A stretch of 64,000 bases of DNA from Streptomyces sp. 6-11-2 (lineage in GTDB: Bacteria > Actinomycetota > Actinomycetes > Streptomycetales > Streptomycetaceae). The stretch is from NCBI RefSeq assembly GCF_006540305.1, contig NZ_BJOR01000001.1, positions 3,162,001-3,226,000 on the forward strand, given 5' to 3'. How positions within the stretch are numbered: the stretch's first letter is position 1; each line of letters opens with the position of its first letter. The position numbers and the translations under genes were made by a program. Below, one piece after another: positions 53,571 to 62,449 of this stretch. The notes under the pieces were generated by a model. That model was given only the letters and a program-made list of their open reading frames with translations, was not told the origin of the DNA and made no database searches.

Positions 53571-54517
53571 CGGAGCCCGCCACCCCTTCGACGCAATCGA
53601 CGCCGGTCGTCCGGATCGCCCTGCCCGGCGGCAGGAAGGTGACGCACCGGGACGTCGCGGCCAACGGCGCCCGTTTCCACATCGCCGAGCTCGGCGATGG
53701 ACCGCTGGTCCTGCTGCTGCACGGCTTCCCGCAGTTCTGGTGGACGTGGCGGCACCAGCTGGTCGCCCTCGCCGACGCGGGCTTCCGGGCGGTCGCGATG
53801 GACCTGCGCGGCGTGGGCGGCAGCGACCGTACGCCCCGCGGTTACGACCCGGCCAACCTCGCCCTCGACATCACCGGCGTGGTCCGCTCGCTCGGCGAGC
53901 CGGACGCCGCCCTGGTCGGCCACGACCTCGGCGGCTACCTGGCGTGGACGGCGGCCGCGATGCGCCCCAAGCTGGTACGGCGGCTCGCGGTCGCCTCGAT
54001 GCCGCACCCCAGGCGCTGGCGTTCGGCGATGCTCGGGGACGTCCGGCAGACGGCGGCGAGTTCGTACATCTGGGGGTTCCAGCGGCCCTGGATCCCCGAG
54101 CGGCAGCTCACCGCCGACAACGGCGCCCTGGTGGCCCGGCTCGTACGGGACTGGTCGGGGCCGCGGCTGCCGGACGACGAGGCGGTGGAGACGTACCGCC
54201 GCGCCATGTGCATCCCCTCGACGGCGCACTGCTCCGTCGAGCCGTACCGCTGGCTGGTGCGCTCCCTGGCCCGGCCCGACGGCATCCAGTTCTACCGCCG
54301 GATGAAGCGGCCCGTGCGCGTGCCGACGCTGCACCTGCACGGCTCCCTCGACCCCGTCCAGCGCACCCGCAGCGCGGCCGGCTCGGGCGAGTACGTCGAA
54401 GCCCCCTACCGCTGGCGCCTCTTCGACGGCCTCGGCCACTTCCCGCATGAAGAGGACCCGGTGGCGTTCTCGACGGAGCTGGTCAACTGGCTGAAAGACC
54501 CCGAGCCGGATCGGTGA
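53567..54517 (+). CDS. Alpha/beta hydrolase, epoxide-hydrolase-like
   Basis: A 316-residue hydrolase. The oxyanion motif is LLLHGFPQFWWTWRHQL, the nucleophile is Asp in VGHDLGGYLAWT, and the catalytic His is in LGHFPHEEDP. Asp as nucleophile and the HGFP motif suit an epoxide hydrolase or haloalkane dehalogenase relative. The cap domain spans about residues 130-225. It is translated from an ATGA overlap with the membrane protein gene upstream. Confidence 0.88.
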   Translation: MTEPATPSTQSTPVVRIALPGGRKVTHRDVAANGARFHIAELGDGPLVLLLHGFPQFWWTWRHQLVALADAGFRAVAMDLRGVGGSDRTPRGYDPANLALDITGVVRSLGEPDAALVGHDLGGYLAWTAAAMRPKLVRRLAVASMPHPRRWRSAMLGDVRQTAASSYIWGFQRPWIPERQLTADNGALVARLVRDWSGPRLPDDEAVETYRRAMCIPSTAHCSVEPYRWLVRSLARPDGIQFYRRMKRPVRVPTLHLHGSLDPVQRTRSAAGSGEYVEAPYRWRLFDGLGHFPHEEDPVAFSTELVNWLKDPEPDR

Positions 54518-54644
54518 CCCGGCCGACGCGCCCGGTATCCGAACGTGAGCGGCTGTCCTGCGAACTGCCAATTGCCCGGCGCATAGGCCAATTGGGGAGT
54601 CCGCGGGCGGTTATCGACCTTGGGGCGGGGGCAGACGTCCCGGT

Positions 54645-54824
54645 ATGGGCTGGACGCACGACTACAACGACGTAGCACGCACCCGCCGTTCGGTGAGCGG
54701 TCCCAACTCCCATCAGCGCGGAGCTCCGCAGCTGACGGACACGGACCCACGGGTGGGCATTCCCCGCATCCTGCGCCGCCGAGCGCGCTGGGTCTCAGTA
54801 CGCCTGCGTCACAGCCGCGGCTGA
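54645..54824 (+). CDS. Small basic protein, unknown function
   Basis: A 59-residue protein read from ATG at 54645: MGWTHDYNDVARTRRSVS, then LTDTDPRVGIPRILRRRARW and SVRLRHSRG at the end. It is strongly basic in its C-terminal half, and codon use is GC3-rich, as expected for a true gene. I recall similar short proteins next to this hydrolase in other Streptomyces. It lies 21 bp before the stop of the convergent marP gene. Function unknown. Confidence 0.65.
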   Translation: MGWTHDYNDVARTRRSVSGPNSHQRGAPQLTDTDPRVGIPRILRRRARWVSVRLRHSRG

Positions 54825-54845
54825 CCCGGCACCGGCGGGCCCGGC

Positions 54846-56045
54846 CTACAGGGCGCAGTCGTCGCTGCCCACCTGCTGGTTCGCGGTACGACCCTGCGCG
54901 ATGTCCTGCTGGATCTCGTCGATCGTGAGCGCGTAGCCGGTGTCGGCGTCGTCGAGGGACTTGGCGAACACCACGCCGTACACCCTGCCGTCGGTCGTGA
55001 GCAGCGGCCCTCCGGAGTTGCCCTGGCGCACGGTCGTGTACAGCGAGTAGACGTCACGGCGCACGGTGCCGCGGTGGTAGATGTCCGGGCCGCTGGCCGT
55101 GATGCGCCCGCGTACACGCGCGGCACGGACGTCGTACGACCCGTTCTCCGGGAAGCCGGCGACGATCGCGCCGTCGCCGCTGCGCGCGTCCGTGCCGGTG
55201 AACTTCAGGACCGGCGCCTTCAGGTCGGGCACGTCCAGCACGGCGATGTCGCGGTGCCAGTCGTACAGGACGACCTTGGCGTCGTACTTCCTTCCCTCGC
55301 CGCCTATCTGAACGGTGGGTTCGTCGACCCCGCCCACGACGTGCGCGTTGGTCATGACGCGGCGGTTTCCGAAGACGAAGCCGCTGCCCTCCAGCACCTT
55401 GCCGCAACTGCGCGCGGTGCCCATGACCTTGACGACGGACTGCTTGGCGCGCAGGGCCACGGCGCTGTTCGCCAGCGCCGGGTCCGGGGGCTGTACGTCG
55501 GTGATGGGCTCGTTGGCGAACGGGCTGAAGACCTGTGGGAAGCCGTTCTGCGCGAGGACGGAGGTGAAGTCCGCGAACCAGGTGTCGGCCTGGGCGGGCA
55601 GCACCTCGGAGACCCCGAGCAGCACCCGGGAGTTGCGCACCTCCTTGCCCAGCGTCGGTATCGTCGTGCCGCCGAGGGCCGAGCCGATCAGCCAGGCGAC
55701 CAGCAGCATGGCGGCGACGTTGACCAGGGCGCCGCCGGTCGCGTCCAGGGCGCGGGCCGGGGACCAGGTGATGTAGACGCGCAGCTTGCTGCCGAGGTGG
55801 GTGGTCAAGGCCTGGCCGACCGAGGCGCAGACGATCACGACGATGACCGCGACGACGGCCGCGGTGGTGCTGACCGGCGTGTTGTCCGTCATCGCGTCCC
55901 AGATGACCGGGAGCGTGTACACGGCGAGGAGTCCGCCGCCGAGGAAGCCGATCACCGACAGGATGCCGACGACGAATCCCTGGCGGTAGCCCACGACCGC
56001 GAACCACGCGGCGGCGATCAGCAGCAGGATGTCCAGCACGTTCAC
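54846..56045 (-). CDS. marP: MarP-type membrane serine protease
   Basis: A 399-residue protease. Four N-terminal membrane helices form a CvpA-like domain (VLDILLLIAAAWFAVVGY), followed by a periplasm-facing trypsin-like domain with triad His in TNAHVVGGVDE, Asp in DWHRDIAVLDVPD and Ser in VRQGNSGGPLL. Cysteines in ARSCGKVLEG and the C-terminal DDCAL may form the activating disulfide known for M. tuberculosis MarP, which protects cells against acid and oxidative stress. The physiological target here is unknown. Confidence 0.92.
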   Translation of the reverse strand: MNVLDILLLIAAAWFAVVGYRQGFVVGILSVIGFLGGGLLAVYTLPVIWDAMTDNTPVSTTAAVVAVIVVIVCASVGQALTTHLGSKLRVYITWSPARALDATGGALVNVAAMLLVAWLIGSALGGTTIPTLGKEVRNSRVLLGVSEVLPAQADTWFADFTSVLAQNGFPQVFSPFANEPITDVQPPDPALANSAVALRAKQSVVKVMGTARSCGKVLEGSGFVFGNRRVMTNAHVVGGVDEPTVQIGGEGRKYDAKVVLYDWHRDIAVLDVPDLKAPVLKFTGTDARSGDGAIVAGFPENGSYDVRAARVRGRITASGPDIYHRGTVRRDVYSLYTTVRQGNSGGPLLTTDGRVYGVVFAKSLDDADTGYALTIDEIQQDIAQGRTANQQVGSDDCAL

Positions 56046-56144
56046 CGCGTCGAGCCTCGCCTCATCATGTTCCGATCACCCCAGGTCGGCCTGTGTCCTC
56101 CTGGAGTTCCGCCCCCCGGCAGCACCGACGCGGTGCCCACCCTG

Positions 56145-56849
56145 TCACGACCGCCAGTCGAGCGGGACCTGCTTGCCGCGGTCCCAGGGCCGCTCCCAGC
56201 CCGCGTAGTGGAGCAGGCGGTCGATGATCCCGGCGGTGAAGCCCCACACAAGGGCCGATTCGACCAGGAATGCCGGACCTCGGTGGCCGCTGGGGTGGAC
56301 GGTCGTGGCCCGGTTGTCGGGGTTCGTGAGATCCGCCACGGGCACGGTGAACACGCGTGCGGTCTCCGCCGGGTCGACGACACCGACCGGGCTGGGCTCG
56401 CGCCACCAGCCGAGCACGGGTGTGACGACGAAGCCGCTGACCGGGATGTACAGCCGGGGCAGCGCACCGAACAGCTGGACGCCGTCCGGCTCGAGCCCGG
56501 TCTCCTCCTCGGCCTCGCGCAGCGCGGCCCGCAGCGGGCCGTCTCCCTGCGGGTCGCCGTCCTCGGGGTCGAGCGCCCCGCCGGGGAACGCCGGCTGGCC
56601 GGCGTGCGAGCGCAGGGACCCGGCCCGCTCCATGAGCAGCAGCTCGGGTCCGCGCTCGGCCTCGCCGAAGAGGATCAGGACGGCGGACTGGCGCCCCGCG
56701 CCGTCCTCCGGCGGCAGGAAGCGGCTCAGCTGGACCGGCCGGACCGTCTCGGCCACGCGCACGACCGGCCCGAGCCAGCCGGGCAGCCCCTCCGTGCTGA
56801 GCGCCACCGAGCCGCCCTGCGTCCCGCTCGCCTCACTCGCCCGCGTCAT
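56145..56849 (-). CDS. NUDIX hydrolase, CoA pyrophosphatase-like
   Basis: A 234-residue protein. The NUDIX box spans GGALDPEDGDPQGDGPLR and AALREAEEETGLEPDGV; RSHAGQPAFPGGALDPEDGD includes the SHAGQ-type CoA motif, so CoA or a derivative is the likely substrate. Residues about 130-180 hold PVSGFVVTPVLGWWR. The ATG at 56847-56849 gives MTRASEASG; an upstream start 51 bp away is possible. It lies between marP and nth on the same strand. Confidence 0.88.
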   Translation of the reverse strand: MTRASEASGTQGGSVALSTEGLPGWLGPVVRVAETVRPVQLSRFLPPEDGAGRQSAVLILFGEAERGPELLLMERAGSLRSHAGQPAFPGGALDPEDGDPQGDGPLRAALREAEEETGLEPDGVQLFGALPRLYIPVSGFVVTPVLGWWREPSPVGVVDPAETARVFTVPVADLTNPDNRATTVHPSGHRGPAFLVESALVWGFTAGIIDRLLHYAGWERPWDRGKQVPLDWRS

Positions 56850-56919
56850 CGCCACCCCCGTTCCCCTCGCCGTCCTGCCGTGTCCAACGCCCGATGGCAT
56901 CTAGATCGTTCCGCCGGTG

Positions 56920-57864
56920 TCATCCGGCCCCCAGTGGCGGTGCCGGCTTACCGCCCGCGTCCAGGTAGGACTGCGGCGGCTTGAGGCGCTGGCCCGGGAA
57001 GCCGCCCTTCTCGTACTTCAGCAGCTTCCCCGCCTTCTCCGGGTCCGTCTCGCCCTCGCCGTAGGCCGGGCAGAGCGGGGCGATCGGGCAGGCACCGCAC
57101 GCGGGCTTGCGGGCGTGGCAGATACGGCGGCCGTGGAAGATCACGTGGTGCGAGAGCATCGTCCAGTCGCTCTTGGGGAAGAGCGCGGCCACGGCGGCCT
57201 CGATCTTGTCGGGGTCGGTCTCCTCGGTCCACTGCCAGCGCCGCACCAGCCGCTGGAAGTGTGTGTCCACGGTCAGTCCGGGCCGTCCGAAGGCGTTGCC
57301 GAGGACCACGAAGGCGGTCTTGCGGCCGACGCCGGGGAGCTTGACGAGATCCTCCAGCCGCCCGGGGACCTCGCCTCCGAACTCCTCCGTCAGCGCCTTG
57401 GACAGGCCTATCACCGACTTGGTCTTGGCCCGGAAGAAGCCGGTGGGCCGCAGGATCTCCTCGACCTCCTCGGGGTTCGCGGCGGCGAGGTCCTCGGGGG
57501 TGGGGTACCTGGCGAACAGCGCGGGCGTGGTCTGGTTGACCCTCAGGTCCGTCGTCTGGGCCGACAGGACCGTGGCGACCAGCAGCTGGAAGGGGTTCTC
57601 GAAGTCCAGCTCGGGGTGGGCGTAGGGGTACACCTCGGCGAGCTCGCGGTTGATCCGGCGGGCCCGGCGGACCAGGGCCGTGCGCGGCTCGTTCTTCGGC
57701 GGTTTCGGGGCGAGCGTCTTCGCCGGCGCGACCTTCTTGACGGCGGCGCCGGCCTTCTTCGGCGCGACCGTCACCTTCTTCGGGGCCACGGCCTTCTTGG
57801 CGGGGGCCGTCTTCTTCTGAGGTACTGCCTTCTTCACGGGTGCCCTTTTCGCCGCTTTTGCCAT
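56920..57864 (-). CDS. nth: Endonuclease III with lysine-rich N-terminal tail
   Basis: A 314-residue base-excision glycosylase/lyase. The helix-hairpin-helix is [18 protein letters not shown] with catalytic Asp in [10 protein letters not shown]. The iron-sulfur cluster is C-x6-C-x2-C-x5-C in [17 protein letters not shown]. About 60 residues of KKAPAKK-type repeats precede the fold; the family core is about 210 residues, so the tail is an extra DNA-binding or anchoring part. ATG at 57862-57864 ([12 protein letters not shown]) is chosen over a longer frame start. Confidence 0.93.
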   Translation of the reverse strand: MAKAAKRAPVKKAVPQKKTAPAKKAVAPKKVTVAPKKAGAAVKKVAPAKTLAPKPPKNEPRTALVRRARRINRELAEVYPYAHPELDFENPFQLLVATVLSAQTTDLRVNQTTPALFARYPTPEDLAAANPEEVEEILRPTGFFRAKTKSVIGLSKALTEEFGGEVPGRLEDLVKLPGVGRKTAFVVLGNAFGRPGLTVDTHFQRLVRRWQWTEETDPDKIEAAVAALFPKSDWTMLSHHVIFHGRRICHARKPACGACPIAPLCPAYGEGETDPEKAGKLLKYEKGGFPGQRLKPPQSYLDAGGKPAPPLGAG

Positions 57865-58048
57865 GTTCGTTCCATCGTCGGGCCCTTGTTCGCCCACAGC
57901 GGAATCCTCACGTACAACCACCCGCCCAGCCCCCTCGGCCTGCGCTCTCACCGGCGATTTGGACACCCGGCCAGCCTAAAGCCCGGCACCGACATCCGCT
58001 CCGGACCCCGGAGATCGGACCCCGATTGGCCCCCTGCCGCGTAAACGG

Positions 58049-58081
58049 GCACACGTGTGCGGCATCCTTGTGACAGATCAC
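58049..58081 (+). promoter_or_regulatory. Twin palindromes upstream of crp
   Basis: GCACACGTGTGC at 58049-58060 is a perfect palindrome. GTGACAGATCAC at 58070-58081 is a GTGA-N4-TCAC palindrome resembling the published Streptomyces Crp motif GTG-N6-GNCAC. Both lie within 125 bp of the crp start and could mediate autoregulation. Confidence 0.5.
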
Positions 58082-58172
58082 ACTGTTTGGACCGTCCGGC
58101 AAAATGGGGAACACGGACCCCTGGCACACGGGGGAGCAAGATCCTCTGAGCAGGTCGACAAGGAGAGAACTC

Positions 58173-58847
58173 GTGGACGACGTTCTGCGGCGCAATCCGC
58201 TCTTCGCGGCGCTCGACGACGAGCAGGCCGCGGAGCTCCGCGCCTCCATGACGGAGGTGACACTCGCACGAGGCGACTCGTTGTTCCACGAGGGCGACCC
58301 GGGCGACCGGCTCTACGTGGTCACCGAGGGCAAGGTCAAGCTGCACCGCACGTCCCCGGACGGCCGCGAGAACATGCTGGCCGTCGTGGGCCCCGGTGAG
58401 CTCATCGGCGAGCTGTCGCTGTTCGACCCTGGCCCGCGCACCGCGACCGCGACCGCGCTGACCGAGGTCAAGATGCTGGCCCTCGGCCACGGCGACCTCC
58501 AGCCCTGGCTGAACGTGCGGCCCGAGGTGGCCGGCGCCCTGCTCCGCGCCGTGGCCCGGCGCCTGCGCAAGACCAACGACCAGATGTCGGACCTGGTCTT
58601 CTCCGACGTCCCGGGCCGTGTCGCCCGTGCACTGCTGGACCTCTCCCGCCGCTTCGGCGTGCAGTCCGAGGAGGGCATCCACGTGGTGCACGACCTCACC
58701 CAGGAGGAGCTGGCCCAGCTGGTCGGCGCCTCCCGCGAGACCGTGAACAAGGCCCTGGCCGACTTCGCCCAGCGCGGCTGGCTCCGCCTGGAGGCCCGCG
58801 CGGTGATCCTGCTGGACGTGGAACGCCTGGCGAAGCGCTCGCGCTGA
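58173..58847 (+). CDS. crp: Cyclic-AMP receptor protein, Crp/Fnr family
   Basis: A 224-residue regulator matching Streptomyces Crp in length. The effector domain has GELIGELSLFDPGPRTATAT, the phosphate-binding cassette, and the helix-turn-helix is LTQEELAQLVGASRETVNKA. In S. coelicolor Crp binds cAMP and controls germination, growth and antibiotic genes. The GTG at 58173 follows AAGGAGAG; longer starts lack a ribosome site. Confidence 0.96.
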   Translation: MDDVLRRNPLFAALDDEQAAELRASMTEVTLARGDSLFHEGDPGDRLYVVTEGKVKLHRTSPDGRENMLAVVGPGELIGELSLFDPGPRTATATALTEVKMLALGHGDLQPWLNVRPEVAGALLRAVARRLRKTNDQMSDLVFSDVPGRVARALLDLSRRFGVQSEEGIHVVHDLTQEELAQLVGASRETVNKALADFAQRGWLRLEARAVILLDVERLAKRSR

Positions 58848-58864
58848 CCCGTCCGCGGTCCTGT

Positions 58865-58893
58865 GGGCCCCGTTCCCGGCCGGGACGGGGCCC
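58865..58893. terminator. Terminator between crp and the MBL gene
   Basis: GGGCCCCGT pairs with ACGGGGCCC, and the interior TCCCGG/CCGGGA also pairs, giving a long stem. It lies in the 83-bp gap between convergent stops and can serve both genes. Confidence 0.75.
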
Positions 58894-58930
58894 TCGTCGT
58901 CGGCAGCGAGACGGGGCTCGTCGTCGGCCG

Positions 58931-59761
58931 TCAGATGAGGCCGTGCTCCCGGAGGTACTCCAGCTGGGCGCGCACCGAGAGCTCGGCCGCGGGCCACAGG
59001 GAGCGGTCCACGTCGGCGTACACGTGCGCGACGACCTGGGACGGGGTCCGGTGGCCGGACTCGACGGCCGTCTCGACCTGGGCGAGCCGGTGGGCCCGGT
59101 GGGCGAGGTAGAACTCGACGGCGCCCTGGGCGTCCTCCAGGACGGGTCCGTGGCCGGGCAGGACCGTGTGGACGCCGTCGTCCACCGTGAGAGACCTGAG
59201 CCGCCGCAGCGAGTCCAGGTAGTCGCCCAGACGGCCGTCGGGGTGCGCGACGACGGTCGTGCCCCGGCCCAGGATCGTGTCGCCGGTGAGCACGGCGCGG
59301 TCGGCCGGCAGGTGGAAGCAGAGGGAGTCGGCGGTGTGGCCGGGGGTCGGTACGACCCTCAGCTCCAGCCCGCCCACCTTGATCACGTCACCCGCGCCCA
59401 GGCCCTCGTCGCCCAGCCGCAGGGCCGGATCGAGCGCACGCACGCGCGTGCGGGTCAGCTCGGCGAAGCGGGCGGCGCCCTCGGCGTGGTCGGGGTGGCC
59501 GTGCGTCAGCAGGGTCAGCGCGATCCGCTTGCCCGCCTCCTCGGCGGTGGCGACCACCTGGGCCAGGTGACCCTCGTCCAGCGGCCCGGGGTCGACCACC
59601 ACGGCCAGGTCGGAGTCGGGCTCCGAGACGATCCAGGTGTTGGTGCCGTCCAGGGTCATGGGGGACGCGTTGGGCGCGAGGACGTTGACGGCCCGCGCGG
59701 TGGCGGGGCCGGCCAGTACACCGCCCCGGGGCTGACCGGGGAGCGCTGCTGCGTCCGTCAT
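58931..59761 (-). CDS. Metallo-beta-lactamase fold hydrolase, LACTB2-like
   Basis: A 276-residue MBL enzyme. Metal-site motifs in order: LLTHGHPDHAEGAA, VVPTPGHTADSLCFH, VLTGDTILGRGTTV and TVLPGHGPVLED. Human LACTB2 is an endoribonuclease, while other relatives cleave thioesters, so the substrate is open. It is followed by NUDIX, RidA and DUF4177 genes on the same strand, all small-molecule repair or housekeeping types. Confidence 0.9.
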   Translation of the reverse strand: MTDAAALPGQPRGGVLAGPATARAVNVLAPNASPMTLDGTNTWIVSEPDSDLAVVVDPGPLDEGHLAQVVATAEEAGKRIALTLLTHGHPDHAEGAARFAELTRTRVRALDPALRLGDEGLGAGDVIKVGGLELRVVPTPGHTADSLCFHLPADRAVLTGDTILGRGTTVVAHPDGRLGDYLDSLRRLRSLTVDDGVHTVLPGHGPVLEDAQGAVEFYLAHRAHRLAQVETAVESGHRTPSQVVAHVYADVDRSLWPAAELSVRAQLEYLREHGLI

Positions 59762-59804
59762 GCGAGAGGGCCTTCCTCGACGTCGGCCGGGCGGGAGCGG
59801 CGGC

Positions 59805-60674
59805 TCACGCGCGGGCCGTGCCGCTCGGGATGTGCTGGGTGAACTCGTCGTGCCCCGGCCAGGTCAGGACCACCTCGCCGTCCACCAGGCGGGCCCGCGC
59901 GAGCACGGGGGTCAGATCGCGGGACCGTGCGGCGGTGAGCGCCTCGGCGGGGCTGCCGCAGGGCATCAGCTGGCGCAGGGTGGCGATGGTGGGCGGCATC
60001 ATCAGCAGCTCGCCCCGGTCGTACGCGGCCGCCGCCTCCGCGGGCGCGATCCACACCGTGCGGTCGGCCTCCGTGGAGGCGTTCCGGGTGCGCTGGCCCT
60101 CGGGCAGCGCGGCCACGAAGAACCAGGTGTCGTAGCGGCGGGACTCGAACTCGGGGGTGATCCAGCGGGTCCAGGCCCCCAGCAGGTCCGAGCGCAGGAC
60201 CAGGCCCCGGCGGTCCAGGAACTCCGCGAACGACAGCTCACGGGCGACCAGGGCGGCACGGTCGGCCTCCCAGTCGGCGCCCGTGGTGTCGCCGACGACG
60301 CTGTCCGCGCCGGGTCCGGCGAGCAGGACACCGGCCTCCTCGTACGTCTCGCGGACGGCCGCGCAGACGATCGCCTGGGCCGCCTTCTCGTCGACGCCGA
60401 GCCGGTCGGCCCACCACGCGCGCGAGGGCCCCGCCCAGCGGACGTGGTGGTCGTCGTCACGGGGGTCGACGCCACCGCCCGGGTACGCGTACGCGCCTCC
60501 GGCGAAGGCCATGGAGGCGCGTCTGCGCAGCATGTGCACCGCGGGGCCGGAAGCGGTCTCCTTCAGGAGCATGACGGTGGCCGCGCGCTTCGGCGTGACC
60601 GGTGTCAGGCTGCCGTCCGCGAGCGCGCGGATACGGTCCGGCCATTCCGGGGGAAACCACTGCCCATTCGCCAT
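59805..60674 (-). CDS. NUDIX hydrolase, NUDT7/19-like
   Basis: A 289-residue protein with a split NUDIX box: FAGGAYAYPGGGVDP at the N-terminal side, and AAVRETYEEAGVLLAG about 50 residues later; the insert is typical of the NUDT7/NUDT19 class that acts on CoA species. It is read in the same direction as the MBL gene 43 bp downstream. Start ATG at 60672-60674. Confidence 0.88.
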   Translation of the reverse strand: MANGQWFPPEWPDRIRALADGSLTPVTPKRAATVMLLKETASGPAVHMLRRRASMAFAGGAYAYPGGGVDPRDDDHHVRWAGPSRAWWADRLGVDEKAAQAIVCAAVRETYEEAGVLLAGPGADSVVGDTTGADWEADRAALVARELSFAEFLDRRGLVLRSDLLGAWTRWITPEFESRRYDTWFFVAALPEGQRTRNASTEADRTVWIAPAEAAAAYDRGELLMMPPTIATLRQLMPCGSPAEALTAARSRDLTPVLARARLVDGEVVLTWPGHDEFTQHIPSGTARA

Positions 60675-60745
60675 GGGCGGAGGCTATCCCGTGGTGAGCG
60701 AATGTTCGAGAGGTGGCCGAGGTCAGAGCCGGTTCCGGGCTCGGA

Positions 60746-61210
60746 CTACGGCTCCAGCTCGACCTGGATCTCCACCTCGACAGGCGCGTCCAGCGGCAGC
60801 ACCGCCACGCCGACCGCGCTGCGCGCGTGCACGCCCTTGTCGCCGAGGACCTCGGCCAGCAGCTCGCTGGCGCCGTTGACGACGCCCGGCTGCCCGGTGA
60901 AGTCCGACGCCGAGGCGACGAAGCCCACGACCTTCACCACGCGCGCGACACGGTCCAGGTCGCCCGCGACGGACTTGACGGCCGCCAGGGCGTTCAGCGC
61001 ACAGGTGCGCGCCAGTTCCTTGGCCTCCTCCGGCGTGACCTCCAGGCCCACCTTGCCGGTGACCGGGAGCTTGCCCTCCACCATCGGCAGCTGGCCGGCG
61101 GTGTAGACGTACACGCCGGACCGCACCGCGGGCTGGTAGGCGGCCAGCGGCGGCACGACCTCCGGCAGCCTCAGACCCAGCTCCGCCAGCCTCGCCTCGA
61201 CCGCGCTCAT
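60746..61210 (-). CDS. RidA family protein
   Basis: A 154-residue RidA/YjgF member: AYQPAVRSGVYVYTAGQLPM, then ALNALAAVKSVAGDLDRVAR. The active-site arginine that binds 2-aminoacrylate in RidA is not clearly conserved near the C-terminus ([18 protein letters not shown]), so it may be of another subfamily. Start ATG at 61208-61210 overlaps the DUF4177 stop by 4 bp. Expected role: deaminating reactive enamines or a related task. Confidence 0.85.
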   Translation of the reverse strand: MSAVEARLAELGLRLPEVVPPLAAYQPAVRSGVYVYTAGQLPMVEGKLPVTGKVGLEVTPEEAKELARTCALNALAAVKSVAGDLDRVARVVKVVGFVASASDFTGQPGVVNGASELLAEVLGDKGVHARSAVGVAVLPLDAPVEVEIQVELEP

Positions 61211-61365
61211 GCCTGCTTCTCCCGCTTCAGGTAGGCCACCAGCTGCTCGGGGTTCGGTCCGGGCACGACCTGGACGAGTTCCCAGCCGTCCTCGCCCCAG
61301 GTGTCCAGAATCTGCTTCGTGGCATGGACGAGCAGCGGCACGGTTGCGTATTCCCACTTGGTCAT
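61207..61365 (-). CDS. DUF4177 small protein
   Basis: A 52-residue protein: MTKWEYATVPLLVHATKQI, then GEDGWELVQVVPGP and LVAYLKREKQA. The WEY start and DGWELV motif are the DUF4177 pattern. It precedes RidA with a 4-bp overlap and is divergent from the Get3-like pair. Function unknown. Confidence 0.85.
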   Translation of the reverse strand: MTKWEYATVPLLVHATKQILDTWGEDGWELVQVVPGPNPEQLVAYLKREKQA

Positions 61366-61435
61366 GTGGCCGACTGTATCCGCTGCCGCCGGCGGGCCTC
61401 GGGCCGACCACGACGCCGGTTGTCCACAGCCTCCC

Positions 61436-61471
61436 GCGTGACCCGAGCGCGGACTGGTTAGTCTCGAATAC
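61436..61471 (+). promoter_or_regulatory. Leaderless promoter of the Get3-like pair
   Basis: TAGTCT at 61459-61464 lies 7 nt before the GTG start at 61472, with a poor -35 match (GCGTGA at 61436-61441). No Shine-Dalgarno sequence is present, which supports a leaderless start. Confidence 0.5.
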
Positions 61472-62449
61472 GTGAGCAGGCTCCAGGTCGTCAGCGGCAA
61501 GGGCGGGACCGGAAAGACGACGGTCGCCGCCGCTCTCGCGCTGGCCCTGGCCACGGAGGGGAAGCGGACGCTCCTCGTCGAGGTCGAGGGCCGGCAGGGC
61601 ATCGCACAGCTCTTCGAGACGGAAGCGCTGCCCTACGAGGAACGGAAGATCGCCGTCGCTCCCGGGGGCGGGGAGGTGTACGCGCTGGCCATAGACCCCG
61701 AACTGGCCCTGCTGGACTACCTCCAGATGTTCTACAAACTGGGCGGTGCCGGCCGGGCCCTGAAGAAACTCGGCGCGATCGACTTCGCCACCACCATCGC
61801 GCCCGGACTCAGAGACGTCCTACTGACCGGCAAGGCGTGCGAGGCGGTGCGGCGCAAGGATCGCGGCGGACAATTCATCTACGACTACGTCATCATGGAC
61901 GCACCGCCCACCGGGCGCATCACCCGCTTCCTCAACGTCAACGACGAGGTGGCGGGCCTGGCGAAGATCGGCCCGATACACAATCAGGCCCAGGCGGTGA
62001 TGCGGGTGCTGAAATCGCCCGAGACCGCCGTGCACCTGGTGACGCTGCTGGAGGAGATGCCGGTCCAGGAGACCGTCGACGGCATCGCCGAACTGCGCGC
62101 CGCCCGGCTGCCGGTGGGGCGCACCATCGTGAACATGGTGCGCCCGCAGGTGCTGGACGCGGGCGACCTGGAACTCGTACGGACCGCGTCGCGCACCGCG
62201 CTCGCCCGGTCGCTGTCCTCCGCCGGGCTCGGCGGGGCGCGGCGCGGCCAGAACGCCGAGCGGCTGGTGGGTCCGCTGCTGGAGCAGGCCGAGGAGTACG
62301 CCGAGCGTTACACGCTGGAGGAGGAGCAGCGGTCCGTGCTGAGCGAGCTGGGTCTGCCCCTGCACGAACTGCCGCTGCTCGCCGAGGGCATGGACCTGGC
62401 GGGCCTGTACGAACTGGCGACCGAGCTGCGGAAGCAGGGGATGTCATGA
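61472..62449 (+). CDS. Get3/ArsA-like ATPase, first of a pair
   Basis: A 325-residue SIMIBI ATPase. Deviant Walker A is RLQVVSGKGGTGKTTVAAAL; the switch motif is YVIMDAPPTGRITRFLNV, and VGRTIVNMVRPQVLDAGDL holds the base-binding region. Get3/ArsA act as ATP-driven chaperones or pumps; the paired genes here may form a heterodimer. Translation of the second gene begins in the stop codon of this one (ATGA overlap). The pair sits next to wblA, as in S. coelicolor. Confidence 0.9.
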   Translation: MSRLQVVSGKGGTGKTTVAAALALALATEGKRTLLVEVEGRQGIAQLFETEALPYEERKIAVAPGGGEVYALAIDPELALLDYLQMFYKLGGAGRALKKLGAIDFATTIAPGLRDVLLTGKACEAVRRKDRGGQFIYDYVIMDAPPTGRITRFLNVNDEVAGLAKIGPIHNQAQAVMRVLKSPETAVHLVTLLEEMPVQETVDGIAELRAARLPVGRTIVNMVRPQVLDAGDLELVRTASRTALARSLSSAGLGGARRGQNAERLVGPLLEQAEEYAERYTLEEEQRSVLSELGLPLHELPLLAEGMDLAGLYELATELRKQGMS

